Shown here: piece by piece, positions 10,840 to 21,862 of the stretch
Numbering within the stretch: position 1 is the first letter of the stretch
Layout of the letters: every line of letters starts with the position of its first letter
NCBI GenBank assembly: GCA_030340625.1
Contig: JAOPHQ010006621.1
Span: forward strand, 16,004 to 80,003
Length of the DNA stretch: 64,000 bases
Source: Merluccius polli
Lineage: Eukaryota; Chordata; Actinopteri; Gadiformes; Merlucciidae
Reading direction: 5' to 3'
The notes under the pieces: generated by a model
Seen by the model: only the letters and a program-made list of their open reading frames with translations
Told to the model about the DNA's origin: nothing
The model's database searches: none
Translations under genes and position numbers: made by a program

Positions 10840-11404
10840 ACCCTGCTGGTCGATCGCCAATGTTGACTCTGGTGATGGCATACTCTTCAATCACTCCTTC
10901 CTCACTGTCTCTCCAGAGAAATCTGTGGAGGTGCATCTCCAGGTCTTCCAGCCACACAGAATTGTACATTTTCTTGATGTCGCCAAGGGCAGCATGGACC
11001 CCTCCCCTGAACCTGAGTAGTACTGCTCGGATGGGATTGAGGACATCAGGCCCCTTTAGCAGAAGGTCATTCATGCTGAGCCCTTTAAACTTCTGGCTGC
11101 TGTTCCATACCAGTCGCACGGGTGTTGTGAGCGAGTGTGGATTTGGTGCCACCAAGTGGCTGACATACCATACTGGTCCTTTCCAGCTTGCAGTGATGTC
11201 TTTGGTGAGTTTCTTTGCTGCCCTTCTTTCCACCATCTCATGGACTTGAGCTGTGTATGCCAGTCTCCACTCTGGCTCCTTTTTGAGCTGTTTCTCTGTT
11301 CTCAAGAAAGTGGCTTCCACCCCACTCCTGTTGTTGTGGAAGGGAACTTGGATCTTGAATCCAGGGGTACTTTGTGTCCCAGTGTGGTCCATCACTGTGC
11401 GCAT

Positions 11405-12190
11405 CTGCTCTGATGTAGGATAGGCCTTTCCTTATGATCTCCAGCTCTCTTTCTTCACTCAGAGTCATTTCCTTGCCTCCTGGTTGACAGTTGCCGCACC
11501 GGCATCCTCCACACTTTGGTTCACAGGCTGCTCCAATGCTGTCCCATTTCCACCAGTCCAAGAACTCTCTTCCAGCAACCGTACTTTTGGTTTCAGCTTT
11601 GAACTCCTGTGCTTCAGTGATCTCTTGATACTTCACTGCTGAGGTTCTCATGGATTGTGCAAAGTGTGTTTGAGATGTATGCGCAGCCATATCCACTTCT
11701 TTAAAGAGGTCTGGATGCGCTCCACCAACTGTCTTTCCTAATGGGCTTTCCCAAAGGACGAGGTCTCCAATCACCTTCACTCTTTGTGGAGCAAGTCTTC
11801 CCTCCCGGTGACTGATGAGTAGCTCAACGTGCTTTGGTCTTTTGAGATCTTCCAGGTTGGTTTCTGGGAAGAATTTTTTGAGTTGCTCTGGTATGATTAC
11901 TCTGTGCAGTTTGGCGATTTCATCCAAGCCATAGCAGACAAGCTCATGAGCTCTCTCCATGCCGGTGGGTGTCTTGACCCTCACTCTGAGTGAGTATCTT
12001 TTGGTTTTCACCTTCATGGCCATTCCTCTGACTCCATGGACGATTAGCGTGATGTTTTCACTTAGCAGATTCAATCTCCTGGCAGCACTGTGGCTTCCTC
12101 CCCACCTCAGACATCAACATAGTTGATGTCTGATGCTCAAGTCAATGACAGTTCCAATCTTCTGTCCTGCATTGGCAGTTACCTCTAACA
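11405..12190 (-). pseudogene. BEL/Pao protease region (frameshifted)
   Basis: The stretch follows the gag knuckles and carries conserved BEL/Pao protease/spacer sequence (RLNLLSENITLIVHGVRGM, then LVCYGLDEIAKLHRVI). The expected active-site area just upstream (GTVIDL at about 12140) runs into a stop caused by a small local duplication, so the protease is probably inactive. A Cys-rich segment (KCGGCRCGNC, near 11500) follows before the RT. Confidence 0.65.
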
Positions 12191-12881
12191 GCATTAGAAT
12201 GACTGGTAGCTCAGATGTTCTTGACGCCACCACTCCACGTTGATCCTTTACAACACAGTTGGCTCTTGCAGTGGTGTTGGCAAAAGCTTTCTTGAATCTT
12301 TCTGTCATTTCCGGAGTGAGTTCAGACATCAATTTTACTTGCTCCTCTGTGAGCTTTTGCTTTCTCCAGGTGGATTTTCCTCCATCAGATTCCTTCATCT
12401 TGAAGTCTCCTCTTGAGCAAAGAAAGAAATGGTGGTCCAAAGAGCTCCCTTTTTTACAGTCCCTGTTCCTGCACAGGTAAGTGTCTTTACAGTACTCATC
12501 TTCTCCATGACAGACTAAGCATCGCTTGCATGCTCCCAACTTCTCCACAGCACTCAGCTTCTCGCCAGGCTTCACTTCTTCAAACTGCTTGCAAAAGAAA
12601 ATCTTCTCCCGGTGCTTTTCGTCTCCGCAGACAATGCATCCTCCCCTCCTTGTGGACCGTGTCGAGGCATACTTCTTGTCCAGGTAAGTAGGTTTCCTTT
12701 CAGGCTTTTCACTCGCACCAAGCTGCTCCATTCTCTCAAGAATTTCCTCTTGGGTCTTCAGGAATTTAAGAAGGCTGTCGAAGTGAGTGTCTGGTGTCAC
12801 GCCATTTCTTGGGTTGACCATGAATACGAGCCAGTCTCTCTTCATATTGTCTGGCAGCTTCCTCTCTATAGATCTGATCAC
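12114..12881 (-). pseudogene. BEL/Pao gag C-terminal part with zinc knuckles
   Basis: The frame holds the Pao-type gag segment IRSIERKLPD near its start and Cys/His clusters CIVCGDEKH, CKRCLVCHGEDEYCKD and LCRNRDCKK downstream. In the family these bind RNA in the particle. The upstream half of gag is missing because the frame meets the inverted-repeat end at 12882. Confidence 0.75.
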
Positions 12882-12901
12882 CAGGGCCCAGTATTTCAAA
12901 A

Positions 12902-13925
12902 CTTGTAATCCGGATCAGGATAATCCGGATAATGAAATCCTCCTTTTCTCAGTCCTGGATCAAGGTGATCCTGCTGACTTTATCCGAGTATTTCAAAACA
13001 CCAGCAGGGTGGATCACTGTGATCCCGATCTGGGCAGAGACGGATTTCCAAATCTCGTGATATCGCTGCCGGATCGAAACAAGGCGGACTACCTCACGAA
13101 AGGAGCAGCTGGGAGCGCAACTTCCATGTCAAAAGTGTAAGTTTACCGTCGTCTAAAGTATAGTGGTTTTAAGACCATACGAATTCCAACCAACATGTCA
13201 TGCAAGCCAACTTCTTGAATCGTCCCCTAATTAAAACCAGGCCGCAGCGATCTCTAATTGAGCTGCGGCCGTGCTAACGGGAGCTAACTTGGCTCCATTG
13301 ACTTGTGTGTTAAGCAGCTAGCGGGCTAGCGAGGAAGCGGCTTTGTTGATGAATTTTGCGGTCTATGGTTTAACTTAAAAGGGAATTAATTGGACGTACA
13401 TCATAGTGTAACTTTTTAAACTAACGCCAACCTGTTCAGAGTTTATTAGCATTACGTCATTGGCAACACAGCAGACTTAGGAAAATAGGCTACATGTGTA
13501 CAGACCAGACTGCTGCAGTACTTTGGAAACGTAACGTTACACGGTACGAGTATTAACTATACGGTTCATTCAGAAGTGTCAGGATGCTATAGTAATGCTG
13601 GTGATGATATCATGTTTTTGTGTACATAAACAAAGATATTCATACATCTTCTCTTTCTTCTACTTTCAGAGTCCACTCACAGCCATGGGCCACTCGGCTA
13701 TTAAAGACAACCGTATGAGTGCTGGAAATCCTTGGAAACGCTTTAATTGTATTGATGCATTCAAGGTTTTCAAGTTATTGGATTCTGAATAAAGTGCTTG
13801 AAACTGCTTGAAATTGTAATTGCATTACTTTCATGGTATATAGCTTGGTCAGTAAAACAATTAGAAACATTTTTTCATCCTAATTTGTCTCCCTTATATA
13901 GAAGCCTCTCACTAAACATAATTAT
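12902..13925. other. Left interior of the CAGGGCCC-ended region
   Basis: GGATCA/TGATCC-rich subterminal DNA is followed by a GC-rich stretch with a short hairpin (GCCGCAG...CTGCGGC, 13242-13270). A GTAAGT donor-like site lies near 13137 and an acceptor-like CAG near 13669. No recognisable protein. Confidence 0.35.
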
Positions 13926-16847
13926 TAGGGATGAGCGAGTACAGCATTATCTGTATCTGTACTCGGAGTGGGCGGGGCCTAACCCGGAAGTGGGCGGGAT
14001 TTAACCCGGAAGTGGGTCGGGTTGTCTTTAAACGGTATGTTATTTTAAGTGTAGCAGGCAAGGGCTGTTCCATGGTGGGATGAAAGCTGTGGGAAGGCAG
14101 TAAAGGAGAGAAATAGAGCATTTAGGCGTTTGAAGGCACTCCATTCAATGGAGGCATTAATGCAGTATAAAAGGGCTCAGGCGGGAGTCAGAAGAACTAT
14201 AAGAACAGTAAAGCGGGCATATTGGAGGAAGTATTGTGATAGCATAGGCAGAGAGACCAAGTTACCAGATATTTGGGGAATGATAAGAAGAATGAATGGC
14301 ATTCGTGGGTACCGTGAAATTCCAGTACTTCAAGGTGATAACACAGTAGCTGTAAGTAATATGGAAAAGGCAGAGATGCTGGCCCAAACTCTGGTTAAAG
14401 TGCATAGTTCAGAGAACCTGTCAGATTTAGCAAAGCAACAGAGAGAGTCAACACTAGCGAATAATCCTAACATTATGGTGAGGAAGGTAGCAACAGCTGA
14501 CAGTTCAGAAACTCGGTTTAGTCTGTTTGAGCTAAAGAAAGCCATTTCTAGTGCCAGGCAAACTGCGCCAGGGAAAGACAATGTATGTTATAGCATGCTG
14601 ATGCATTTGGATGACGTTTCATTGATGGTGGTGCTGAAGCTGTTCAATCTGATATGGGTAAAGGGCAGAATTCCAAAAGCATGGAAAGAATCTGTTATAG
14701 TACCTATATTAAAACCAGGGAAAGATCCCTCAGAGGCATCTAGCTATAGGCCCATAGCGTTAACATCTCACTTAGGGAAGACAATGGAGAGGATGGTTAC
14801 GGAGAGATTGAGTTATATAATGGAAAGTAGACAGCTGTTCTCTCCATGTCAGAGTGGTTTTCGCAAAGGGAGGAATACTATGGACTCTGTTGTGTGTTTG
14901 GAATCAGAAATTAGAAAGGCTCAGACAAATAAAGAAATGGTTATTTCTGTCATGTTTGATATTGAAAAAGCGTATATGTTATGGAAAGAAGGGTTACTGA
15001 TAAAACTGGAGGCGATGGGTATAGAGGGCAGGATGTTTAATTGGATCTTGGACTTTTTTCGTGGAAGAGTAGTTGAGGTTAAGGTAAAGGATTGTCACTC
15101 TAGGATATACCCAGTGGAGAATGGAACCCCACAGGGCAGTGTGTGTAGTCCTATATTGTTTAATATTATGATTAATGATGTATTTGCGCAGGTTGACCGG
15201 AGTATAGGGAAGTCCCTTTATGCAGATGACGGGGCCCTCTGGGTCAGAGGTCGCAATTTGGCATATATGCAGGGGAAAATGCAAAAAGCAATCCAGATGG
15301 TGGAACAGTGGGCAAATAAATGGGGCTTCAAGGTGTCAGTTGCCAAGACTCAGGTAATATGCTTTGCTAAGAGGCATAAGACATTATCATTAAAATTGTA
15401 TGATCAGACTCTTGAACAAGTGAGCGTAGTTCGATTTCTTGGTGTTTGGTTTGATGAAAAACTGACGTGGGGTCAGCATATAGAGAAAGTCAAAGCGAAG
15501 TGTAAAAAGATAAACAATCTGCTAAGATGTCTTTCAGGGCAGGATTGGGGGGCATCCAGGGCAGCTTTACGCAATATTTACTGGGCACTTATGAGGGCAG
15601 CATTGGATTATGGGTGTACAGCGTATATGTCTGCCGCAGAATGTCATTTGAGGAAGTTGGAGGTGGAGCAAGCCTTGGCCTTGAGGGTGTGCAGTGGAGC
15701 CTTAAGGACCTCTCCTGTAGCTGCGGTGCAGGTGGAGATGGGGGAGATGCCTCTGCGTCTCAGGAGGGTGAAACTAATGCTGTCATACTGGGTCAGTCTA
15801 CAAGGACATAATGAAACCCATCCAGTAAAGGCAGTTTTGTGTGAATGTGCAGAGCACACAAAGTCAGACTTTATGAGTTTTGGGTGGGTATCCAATAACA
15901 GGGCAAACAGCATAGGCTTGCAAAACATCCAATACTGCTCTATAGGCGCAGACTTAGCTTTCCCTCCTTGGTTGGTTGTGGCAACAGAGGTGGATATGGG
16001 GCTACTGGGGGAAATTAAAAAGAGGCCGAAACAGGTGTCATGTATAGTGCAGCGGTATTTGGACAGAACATTTTCAAACAAAATAATGGTGTTTACCGAT
16101 GGATCCAAGGATCCTAAAACTGGGCGTACAGGTGTGGCAGTTTATATCCCAGAGGAGAGGGTGGCAATTAAAAAGAGAACAGATGAACTGGCAGTGTATA
16201 CCACAGAACTGGTAGCTATTATGATGAGTCTGCACTGGATAAAAGCAAATGGGCGTAAGAGCACTGTGGTTGCATCAGACAGTGTTGCAGCACTGGCCAG
16301 TATCCAATCTGGAAAGTCCTGCAGAAAAGACATTCTCAATAAAATATACAATATTATTTACGAGTTGGACGAGGAGGAAATTCAGGTCAGCTTTGTCTGG
16401 GTCCCAGCACATGTGGGAGTGGAAGGGAATGAGAAGGCCGATGTATTCGCAAAACAGGCTCTCAAGTCCCAGGTGGTAGAGTTAAAAGTGGCTTTAAGTA
16501 AATCAGAAGCAAAAAGTATAATCAAGAATCATATGCGCACAACATGGCAGGAGGTGTGGGACTTTTTAGATACAGGCAGGCATCTGCATAATATCCAGAA
16601 ACAGGTTGATGGTGGGAGGAGAGCCAGTAGAAGTAGGAGAGAAGAGGCAGTTATTACCCGACTGAGAATAGGACATACAGGATTAAATAAAACATTGCAT
16701 ATGATAGGGAAGCATCCGACAGGAACTTGTGAATTTTGTGGGGAGCTAGAATCTGTTGAACATGTGTTAATTTTGTGTCCAGCATATGAGGAGGAGAGGA
16801 AGAAAATGAAAGAGGCTGCAAAGCAAGGAAAGATATGTTTCTCCTTA

Positions 16848-18476
16848 GGGACTGTACGATATTTACCGGGGGGGGAGGGCCGGTCGTCAGGGGGGGAGGG
16901 CCTAGGATAATTTTTTTAAGCCTTAAGGGAGGGCCCAGGAGAATATTTTTGGCCTGGGGGGAGGGCCGAGGAAAATTATTTTATGGGGGGGCAATCGTCA
17001 TGACTCATGCCGAGTTCGATGTTTAAATGAAATATAGGATAGCCTGTAAGGAAGTGAACGTCTCCTTTGCCAAAGTACTGCACCACATACATAGGCGTCG
17101 ATTACGGGGGGGACATGTCCACACCACTATTTATAATTTGAATTTTGTCCCCACCACTTTTAAAAATGTGAAACCCAATTGCGACCGAAAAAATCCCCAC
17201 ATACTCAACCGCAGCCCATTCTCATCCCAACTACAGCGTCCATTCACTCCAATAATAACCCCGTCACGGTGATAGATTACGCTAACCCTAACCCTAACCA
17301 TAACCCTAAAACCATAACCCTTTTTGGAGTGAATTGTTTCACAGTAGACTGCGGACGCTGTAGACTCTGCTCGTCTCTTACCACCGCGAACGGGTTTATG
17401 AGAACCCAGATCGTTTCACACAGACGCGGGAGGGTACCTTTGCGTCAGTATCCAGGGCTTAATTTGGGCCGGAACACGCCGGAATATGTTCCGGCACCTC
17501 CAACGGTGGATCCGGCACCTTTTTTATTTTTTTATTCCCCCCGCCCCCCCCCCCGCCGTCAGTGGTTACGATCGCGCAACCCCGTCATCAGGCCGCGGTC
17601 CCCCCCCCCCCCCCCCCCTCCCGTTGACAATCACGAACACCCCCCCCCCCCCCCCACCCCCGGGCGTGACAAATCGTCGGTAGGCCTATATTACGAGTTG
17701 GGATGAGAACGGGTTGTCTGCCGAAACCGTCAAGTCTAAATCATGCGATAGGCGCGCACGATGACATCCTCACAGCATGCACACGGGCTGTGTGTGGACT
17801 TGGGTCTGCGGCTGAGTCCGCGGCCGGGTCCGGGTCCGGTGCTGGGTCCGTGGCTGGCGGGTCCGGTGCCCCCCCCCCCCCCCCCCCCGTTGACAATCGC
17901 GCCGAATGTAGAGCATATTGTAATGCAGCGTTGAATGGATGAATAGCTTACATAAGGGTCCCCAGCACTTTTCAAACCACACTCAAGCTTATGGTTATTG
18001 TCCCCACCACTTCTAAAACCAAACTGACGCCACTGACCACATAGACCAAGAATCGCAGGGTGATCATTAGTCGCTCTTAGTCACAGTAGTTTGTGTTTTG
18101 TCTTATAATAGCCTATAAGGTACAATGTCATCAGCCAAGTTGTGAAATTATTGGGGGAGTCTCGTAACATTGATAAAAGCATGCTTGTCCCCATTCTCAA
18201 GTTCAAGGCACAGCGTGGCATAAACCCCTGCTCTTGCTGCGTGTGTACCCGTGTGTGTGTATGTGTGCTTATGTGGCCGTTTTAACCTTGTAAACGTCAT
18301 TTTCCGACCAATTTTATTTGATTCACGTAGCGGGGAGGGCCTAGGAGAATTTATTTGAGCCGGGGGGAGGGCCCCGGAAAAAAAAAAATTACCAGGGGGG
18401 AAGGCCAGGCAGAACAATTTTAACCCGATCGTCTGGCGACCGGCCCTCCCCCCCCCGCTAAATATCGTACAGTCCC
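16848..18476. mobile_element. PIF/Harbinger-type element in LINE ORF2
   Basis: Ends GGGACTGTACGATATTTA and its inverse TAAATATCGTACAGTCCC, flanked by TTA on both sides (16845-16847, 18477-18479), the TWA target of Harbinger elements. G-rich GGGGAGGGCC blocks occur near both ends. No transposase is visible. A 946-bp hAT (17090-18035) is nested in it. Confidence 0.8.
17090..18035. mobile_element. hAT (CATAGGCGTC/GACGCCACTG ends), copy 1
   Basis: The 8-bp duplication ACCACATA is identical at 17082-17089 and 18036-18043. Ends are CATAGGCGTCGATTACGG and CCAAACTGACGCCACTG. The interior contains C-runs alternating with GTTGACAATC motifs and a short telomere-like (CCCTAA) stretch at about 17283-17315. 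A second, inverted copy lies at 48117-48898. Non-coding. Confidence 0.88.
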
Positions 18477-18484
18477 TTAGAGAA

Positions 18485-19697
18485 TAGTGATGGGTCGTTC
18501 GCGAACGAACTAGTTCGAACGAACGACTCTTTAAAGTGAACGAACTGACCTCGTTCGCCACTCTCGTTCGCGTCGTTCGTCTCGTTCGTCTCGTTCGCTG
18601 AGTCTCTCTGACGCGCTGATTCGCGGCGCCGCTGATTCGCGAGTCGTGACTCGTTCGCTGACTGATTGACTCGAGGACTGAGACGTCACTCACGACTCGT
18701 CATCACGAGAGCCAGCCAATGTATGTTGTTTGTCTGTCTGTGACAGTCTAGGACGCTTTCGAATGGTTGACACATTAACAATACCACTTTCACATTTGAA
18801 TATTGCCTTTTACATTTACATATCAGTGAAATGGTAAATACATGCTGTCTTTGTATTTTCTGTGTCATGCCAGATTAATAAAATATTTGAATGTCTCGTC
18901 AATCTGTCTCGTTCTTTCATGCTTCCTTCTCACGCACGCGAGCCGGCCGGGACCCCCACCTTGGTGGATCTTGGTCTTGAGTGGGGGTGGCCAATGGCCA
19001 TCTTCACAATAGTAAATAAAATATGCCCAGAATAAACACAACTGTACATCATTAACTTTAAAACTCATCATTGCTAAATCAAGTCTATTATCTTGCTGAT
19101 ATACATCCAATAATCTACTACGCCCCCCCCCCCCCCCACACACACACACACACACACACACACATCCCGCTGCGTTTGGTTTGTCTAACTTTACCTTGAA
19201 TTGGGGGAATGGGGCATTTTGATCCTGACATGTCATTATGCATACATTAAATAAATCTGTTGAACTCAAGTGAAATACATATGTTAACATATTCAACCAG
19301 ACACAATGTTGTATTTGCTATTAACACATTTATTAACGCCATCAAGCACCATTGTACGATTGTGAATCGTGATTTCATGATTAGTTAGTAAATGAGAAGA
19401 ACGAGGGAGTCCGAGACCGACTCAGCTGCATTCGTGATTCGTTTGAATGTTGTGTGAACAAGGAGGAGCCGAGTCTGACCGACTCGGCTGGCATTCGCCG
19501 TTCGCGAATGACAGCCCTGAGCCGAGTCGTTCGTGATTCGCGAACGAGGGAGGAGCTAAGTGAACGACTGAACGACTGAACGAGTCAGTGAATGATTCAG
19601 CGCTACCGGAAACACGAACGAACGAACGAACGACTCTTCATGGCGAACTGAACGACGCGAACTAGTTCGCGCAAACGAACGAGGAAATCCACCACTA
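18485..19697. mobile_element. hAT MITE with self-complementary GTTCG ends
   Basis: Duplication TTAGAGAA flanks it (18477-18484, 19698-19705). It begins TAGTGATGGG and ends CCACCACTA. Subterminal DNA is packed with GTTCG/CGAAC motifs that pair with each other. A C-run plus (CA)n tract lies at about 19122-19163. Non-coding. Its duplication shares the first TTA with the Harbinger element to its left. Confidence 0.85.
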
Positions 19698-19920
19698 TTA
19701 GAGAACATCCTTAGTGAAGCGTCAAATATGTATGGAAAGGTATTATTATTTCTTAAAAAATACAGGACTTGAACAAAGGATTTAAATGTTTTTGTTTTTG
19801 TTTTGTTTTGTTTTATTTTTATTTATTTTGTTTCCTGTTATTCTCCTGCTCACACTCCAGTCCAGAGGGTGGCGGTAATGCTCCAGTAAGTTGGTTGCCA
19901 ACCGCCGTTAAACACAACAG

Positions 19921-19947
19921 AAGAAGAAGAAGAAGAAGAAGAAGAAG

Positions 19948-19977
<30 letters not shown>
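19921..19977 (+). repeat. (GAA)n tail of the I-clade LINE
   Basis: About 19 GAA units directly follow the conserved 3' end and directly precede the right-hand target duplication. They are therefore the element's own 3' tail. Confidence 0.9.
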
Positions 19978-19978
<1 letters not shown>

Positions 19979-20041
19979 GTAGCAGGCTACGTCAGTCACG
20001 TGCCTGGAGAGACGCAGCGTGAATGAATGGGTTGATCTGGG

Positions 20042-20056
20042 TCACGTGTATAAATG
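20042..20056 (+). promoter_or_regulatory. CACGTG E-box plus TATAAAT
   Basis: GTCACGTG is followed directly by TATAAAT. A further GTCACGTG lies about 45 bp upstream (near 19996), and a GTACGT donor-like site is downstream near 20166. This looks like a Pol II promoter inside the hAT at 13926-23800, but no coding product was recognised. Confidence 0.3.
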
Positions 20057-20419
20057 AATTGCAGCGGCTTCCTGGAAGTACACGTTGATCTCTTCCCAGG
20101 GACTTGTCATTCCGTGTCGGTGCAGCGCACAGGTTGGTTGTGCGAGCTGTCTCTCGTCCATTGAGGTACGTAATCTGATCTCTAGTGATGGGCAGATGAG
20201 GCTTCATTAGGCTTTGAGGCTTTCTAGCCAAGCGGTTCGCAAATAGGTTCATTTCTCGAGGCTTCATGTGCACACAAACCCCCCTGCTGGTCAAAAAGTG
20301 CTACAGGAGTAATTCATGCCATGAATGAGAACTACGTTCACCTTTATATATTGGTTCATGTCAGAGGCGGTCCTGGCTAGATTTGCGCCCTGGGCGAACC
20401 ATCCCTTGTGCCCCCCCCC

Positions 20420-20535
20420 CCCCCCCCCCCCCAGACGGAAAAAAAAAAAAAAAACTCTCCCACCCGGGATTTGAACCCTGGCATGCAGAGACACTACCGC
20501 TGCACCACCGTTATCGTGGCCAATCACTGCAAACA
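20420..20535 (-). repeat. tRNA-derived SINE (minus)
   Basis: On the minus strand box A (TGGTGCAGCGG) and box B (GGTTCAAATCC, perfect) are spaced normally, followed by a T run (plus-strand A run at 20440-20455). A tRNA-derived SINE inserted in the hAT is the best reading. It lacks the full cloverleaf needed for a tRNA call. Confidence 0.55.
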
Positions 20536-20545
20536 TATATACTTG

Positions 20546-20824
20546 TTAAGTGCACATCGCATCAATAGAATGAGATCGGTAATAATAAAATCCATTTTTT
20601 TTAAATAGGTTTTTATTCAATAACAATATTTGTTGTACTGTGTTTGGATTTAGACAATTCCTCTTCTTGGAAATCACTTCTGCTTTGGAGAACACTCTCT
20701 CGCAGGGAACAGATGAGGCTGGGGTGCACAAGTACACAAGTGCAAGTTTGTAGAGGTTAGGGAATATGCATTTCTGCCTCTCCCAATACAGAAGTGGGTC
20801 CTCAGTCCTCGCAATATTTGACAC
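20546..20824 (-). pseudogene. hAT transposase C-terminal (hATC) fragment
   Basis: The fragment contains CTPASSVPCERVFSKAE and SKKRNCLNP, clearly homologous to the C-terminus of the transposase at 3757-3956 but diverged. It is the dimerisation domain only. No catalytic residues remain, so this copy depends on a protein supplied elsewhere. Confidence 0.8.
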
Positions 20825-21391
20825 TGAAACTCACTCCGAAACTCACACCGAGACACCAAATGCGCCAATGAGGCAGGGGGCGCATTGACGCTTTTATGCT
20901 TTAGTGAATCACGCCCACATTTCGAAACATCCGCCGAGCAGACGAGGCTTCGTTTGTCATCAATGACGTCACCGCCCCCAAATGGTACATGCCTCGATAC
21001 GCGCTCCGCTAAACACTTCCTGGATTACTCGACACGCGCTCCGAAGCATCGGCACCCCACGTCCCATCACTACTGATCTCCCATTTTGATCTCGGGGAGG
21101 TTAGAATATTGCCGTGATTTGTAGTTTATGTTTTATCTTGCAGTGGTGTGGCTCGTCGTGGCTCGTAGCGGCAGAGTCTTTGTATATTACTTACGAAGTG
21201 CTACTCTTGTAGAGTGAGCTTATACTTCCCGGTTCTCATTTCCACTCCTGCGGGGCGAGCTCGTGTGTGTGGCTGGAAGGTAAGCTCTTTTGTCAATGAT
21301 GCTGTGCTATTTTGGTGCAATATAGCTGCTGCTAGCTCACTCATAGTGATCGGTCGGCTTGGTTGTCAGCCTTTTAGGTGGTGGGTACAAC

Positions 21392-21854
21392 CATAGACAT
21401 ATATACATAGATGCCTCATAGACTGACGCTGCCCGTTAGAGCTGACGTAGCAGCGCGGCCGCCATCTTGGAAGGGGGCCCAGTGCGTCCCCAGTGCATTC
21501 ATTTCTATGGAGGAAGGTGTATCCCCAACTACAATAATAAGCATAACTCCCCAAATTTTTACCGGATTTTCACACGGTTTGGTTTGTTACAAATGGCAGA
21601 GATTTATTTATGATACAGGACGAATATTATTATTTTTTTTTAAATAATAAGAATTATTGTTCAATCTTACTTGTTAAAGGTAATCCCACGCGATCTGGTG
21701 TCAATACTGCGCCGTAAGCTGCACAACATACTGGCATAGCTTGTTCTCCCGTTGACTCCTATGCTAGACTAGAGTGAGGACTCCCTACCAATATGGCGGC
21801 GACGCTGGGTTACGTTCCAGCACGTCATGAGGCGTCTATGTATATATGTCTATG
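21392..21854. mobile_element. hAT-like MITE, CATAGACATATATACATAG ends
   Basis: The terminal inverted repeats share a perfect 21-bp core extended imperfectly inward. The 8-bp duplication GGTACAAC is present at 21384-21391 and 21855-21862. The 463-bp body is non-coding. The 37-bp remnant at 7082-7118 shares its right end. Confidence 0.85.
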
Positions 21855-21862
21855 GGTACAAC

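Larger units (their letters stand above)
7989..11404 (-). pseudogene. BEL/Pao reverse transcriptase and RNase H (broken)
   Basis: The reverse transcriptase part includes LGDIKKMYNSV (motif A, catalytic Asp; about 10940-11000) and AYVDDVLTS (YVDD box, motif C; about 10370). The frame is then cut by the retroposed insert at 9115-10102 and resumes with SLYDPIGLVTPAK. RNase H and linker sequence follow between about 8985 and 7989 in two overlapping frames, showing at least one frameshift. A solo LTR (10473-10839) also splits the RT between motifs A and C. Only fragments could be translated. Confidence 0.8.
4789..12881 (-). mobile_element. BEL/Pao LTR retrotransposon (truncated, degenerate)
   Basis: On the minus strand the order is gag zinc knuckles, protease region, reverse transcriptase, RNase H, integrase and a DUF5641-like tail, which is the BEL/Pao order. 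The 3' LTR is probably 4789-5550. The 5' part (LTR and N-terminal gag) is absent: the gag frame stops at 12881 against an inverted-repeat end. Three clean later insertions split it (6314-7491, 9115-10102, 10473-10839), and the frame resumes correctly across each. Frameshifts and stops inside the remaining frames show it cannot make a full polyprotein. Confidence 0.88.
14061..19772 (+). pseudogene. LINE ORF2: reverse transcriptase-RNase H (split, 5' truncated)
   Basis: The frame is open from 14061 (a stop at 14052-14054 lies in host DNA) to 16847. It resumes after the two insertions at 19701 and ends at TGA 19770-19772. Motifs: PWWDESC linker at the start; RT motif A FDIEKAY (about 14958); GTPQGSVCSPILFN; SLYADDGALW (15213-15242); RNase H with FTDGSKD (about 16093), TTELVAI, ASDSVAAL and VPAHVGVEGNEKAD; and a C-terminal CEFCG...HVLILC knuckle (about 16732). 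The usual Asp after FDIEKAY is missing (Y is followed directly by MLW), suggesting an in-frame codon loss next to the catalytic centre. The protein would lack the endonuclease. Confidence 0.85.
14060..19977 (+). mobile_element. I-clade LINE, 5'-truncated, full 3' end
   Basis: Target duplication TGTAGCAGGC flanks the element (14050-14059 and 19978-19987). The 5' end is truncated within the linker before the RT. The 3' end has a short UTR ending in TGCCAACCGCCGT and a long (GAA)n tail (about 19921-19977). Two later DNA transposons sit in the last codons (16848-18476 and 18485-19697), and another is nested within the first. RT plus RNase H in one frame points to the I/Nimbus group. Confidence 0.9.
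20183..21072 (-). mobile_element. Short hAT related to the 1369-4704 family
   Basis: Ends TAGTGATGGG and CCCATCACTA, with duplication CTGATCTC at 20175-20182 and 21073-21080. At 890 bp it retains only the C-terminal piece of a transposase on the minus strand. It also contains a C-run and a tRNA-like SINE. Confidence 0.88.

Noticed and set aside
12259..13140. Plus-strand frames opposite the BEL gag
   Set aside because: Shadow frames of the minus-strand gag and of GGATCC-rich repeat DNA.
19769..20026. 85-codon frame ending in a poly-Arg tract
   Set aside because: It is the (GAA)n LINE tail read in one frame.
20420..20535. Functional tRNA gene
   Set aside because: Box A and box B are good but acceptor and anticodon stems do not close. 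A SINE is the better reading.
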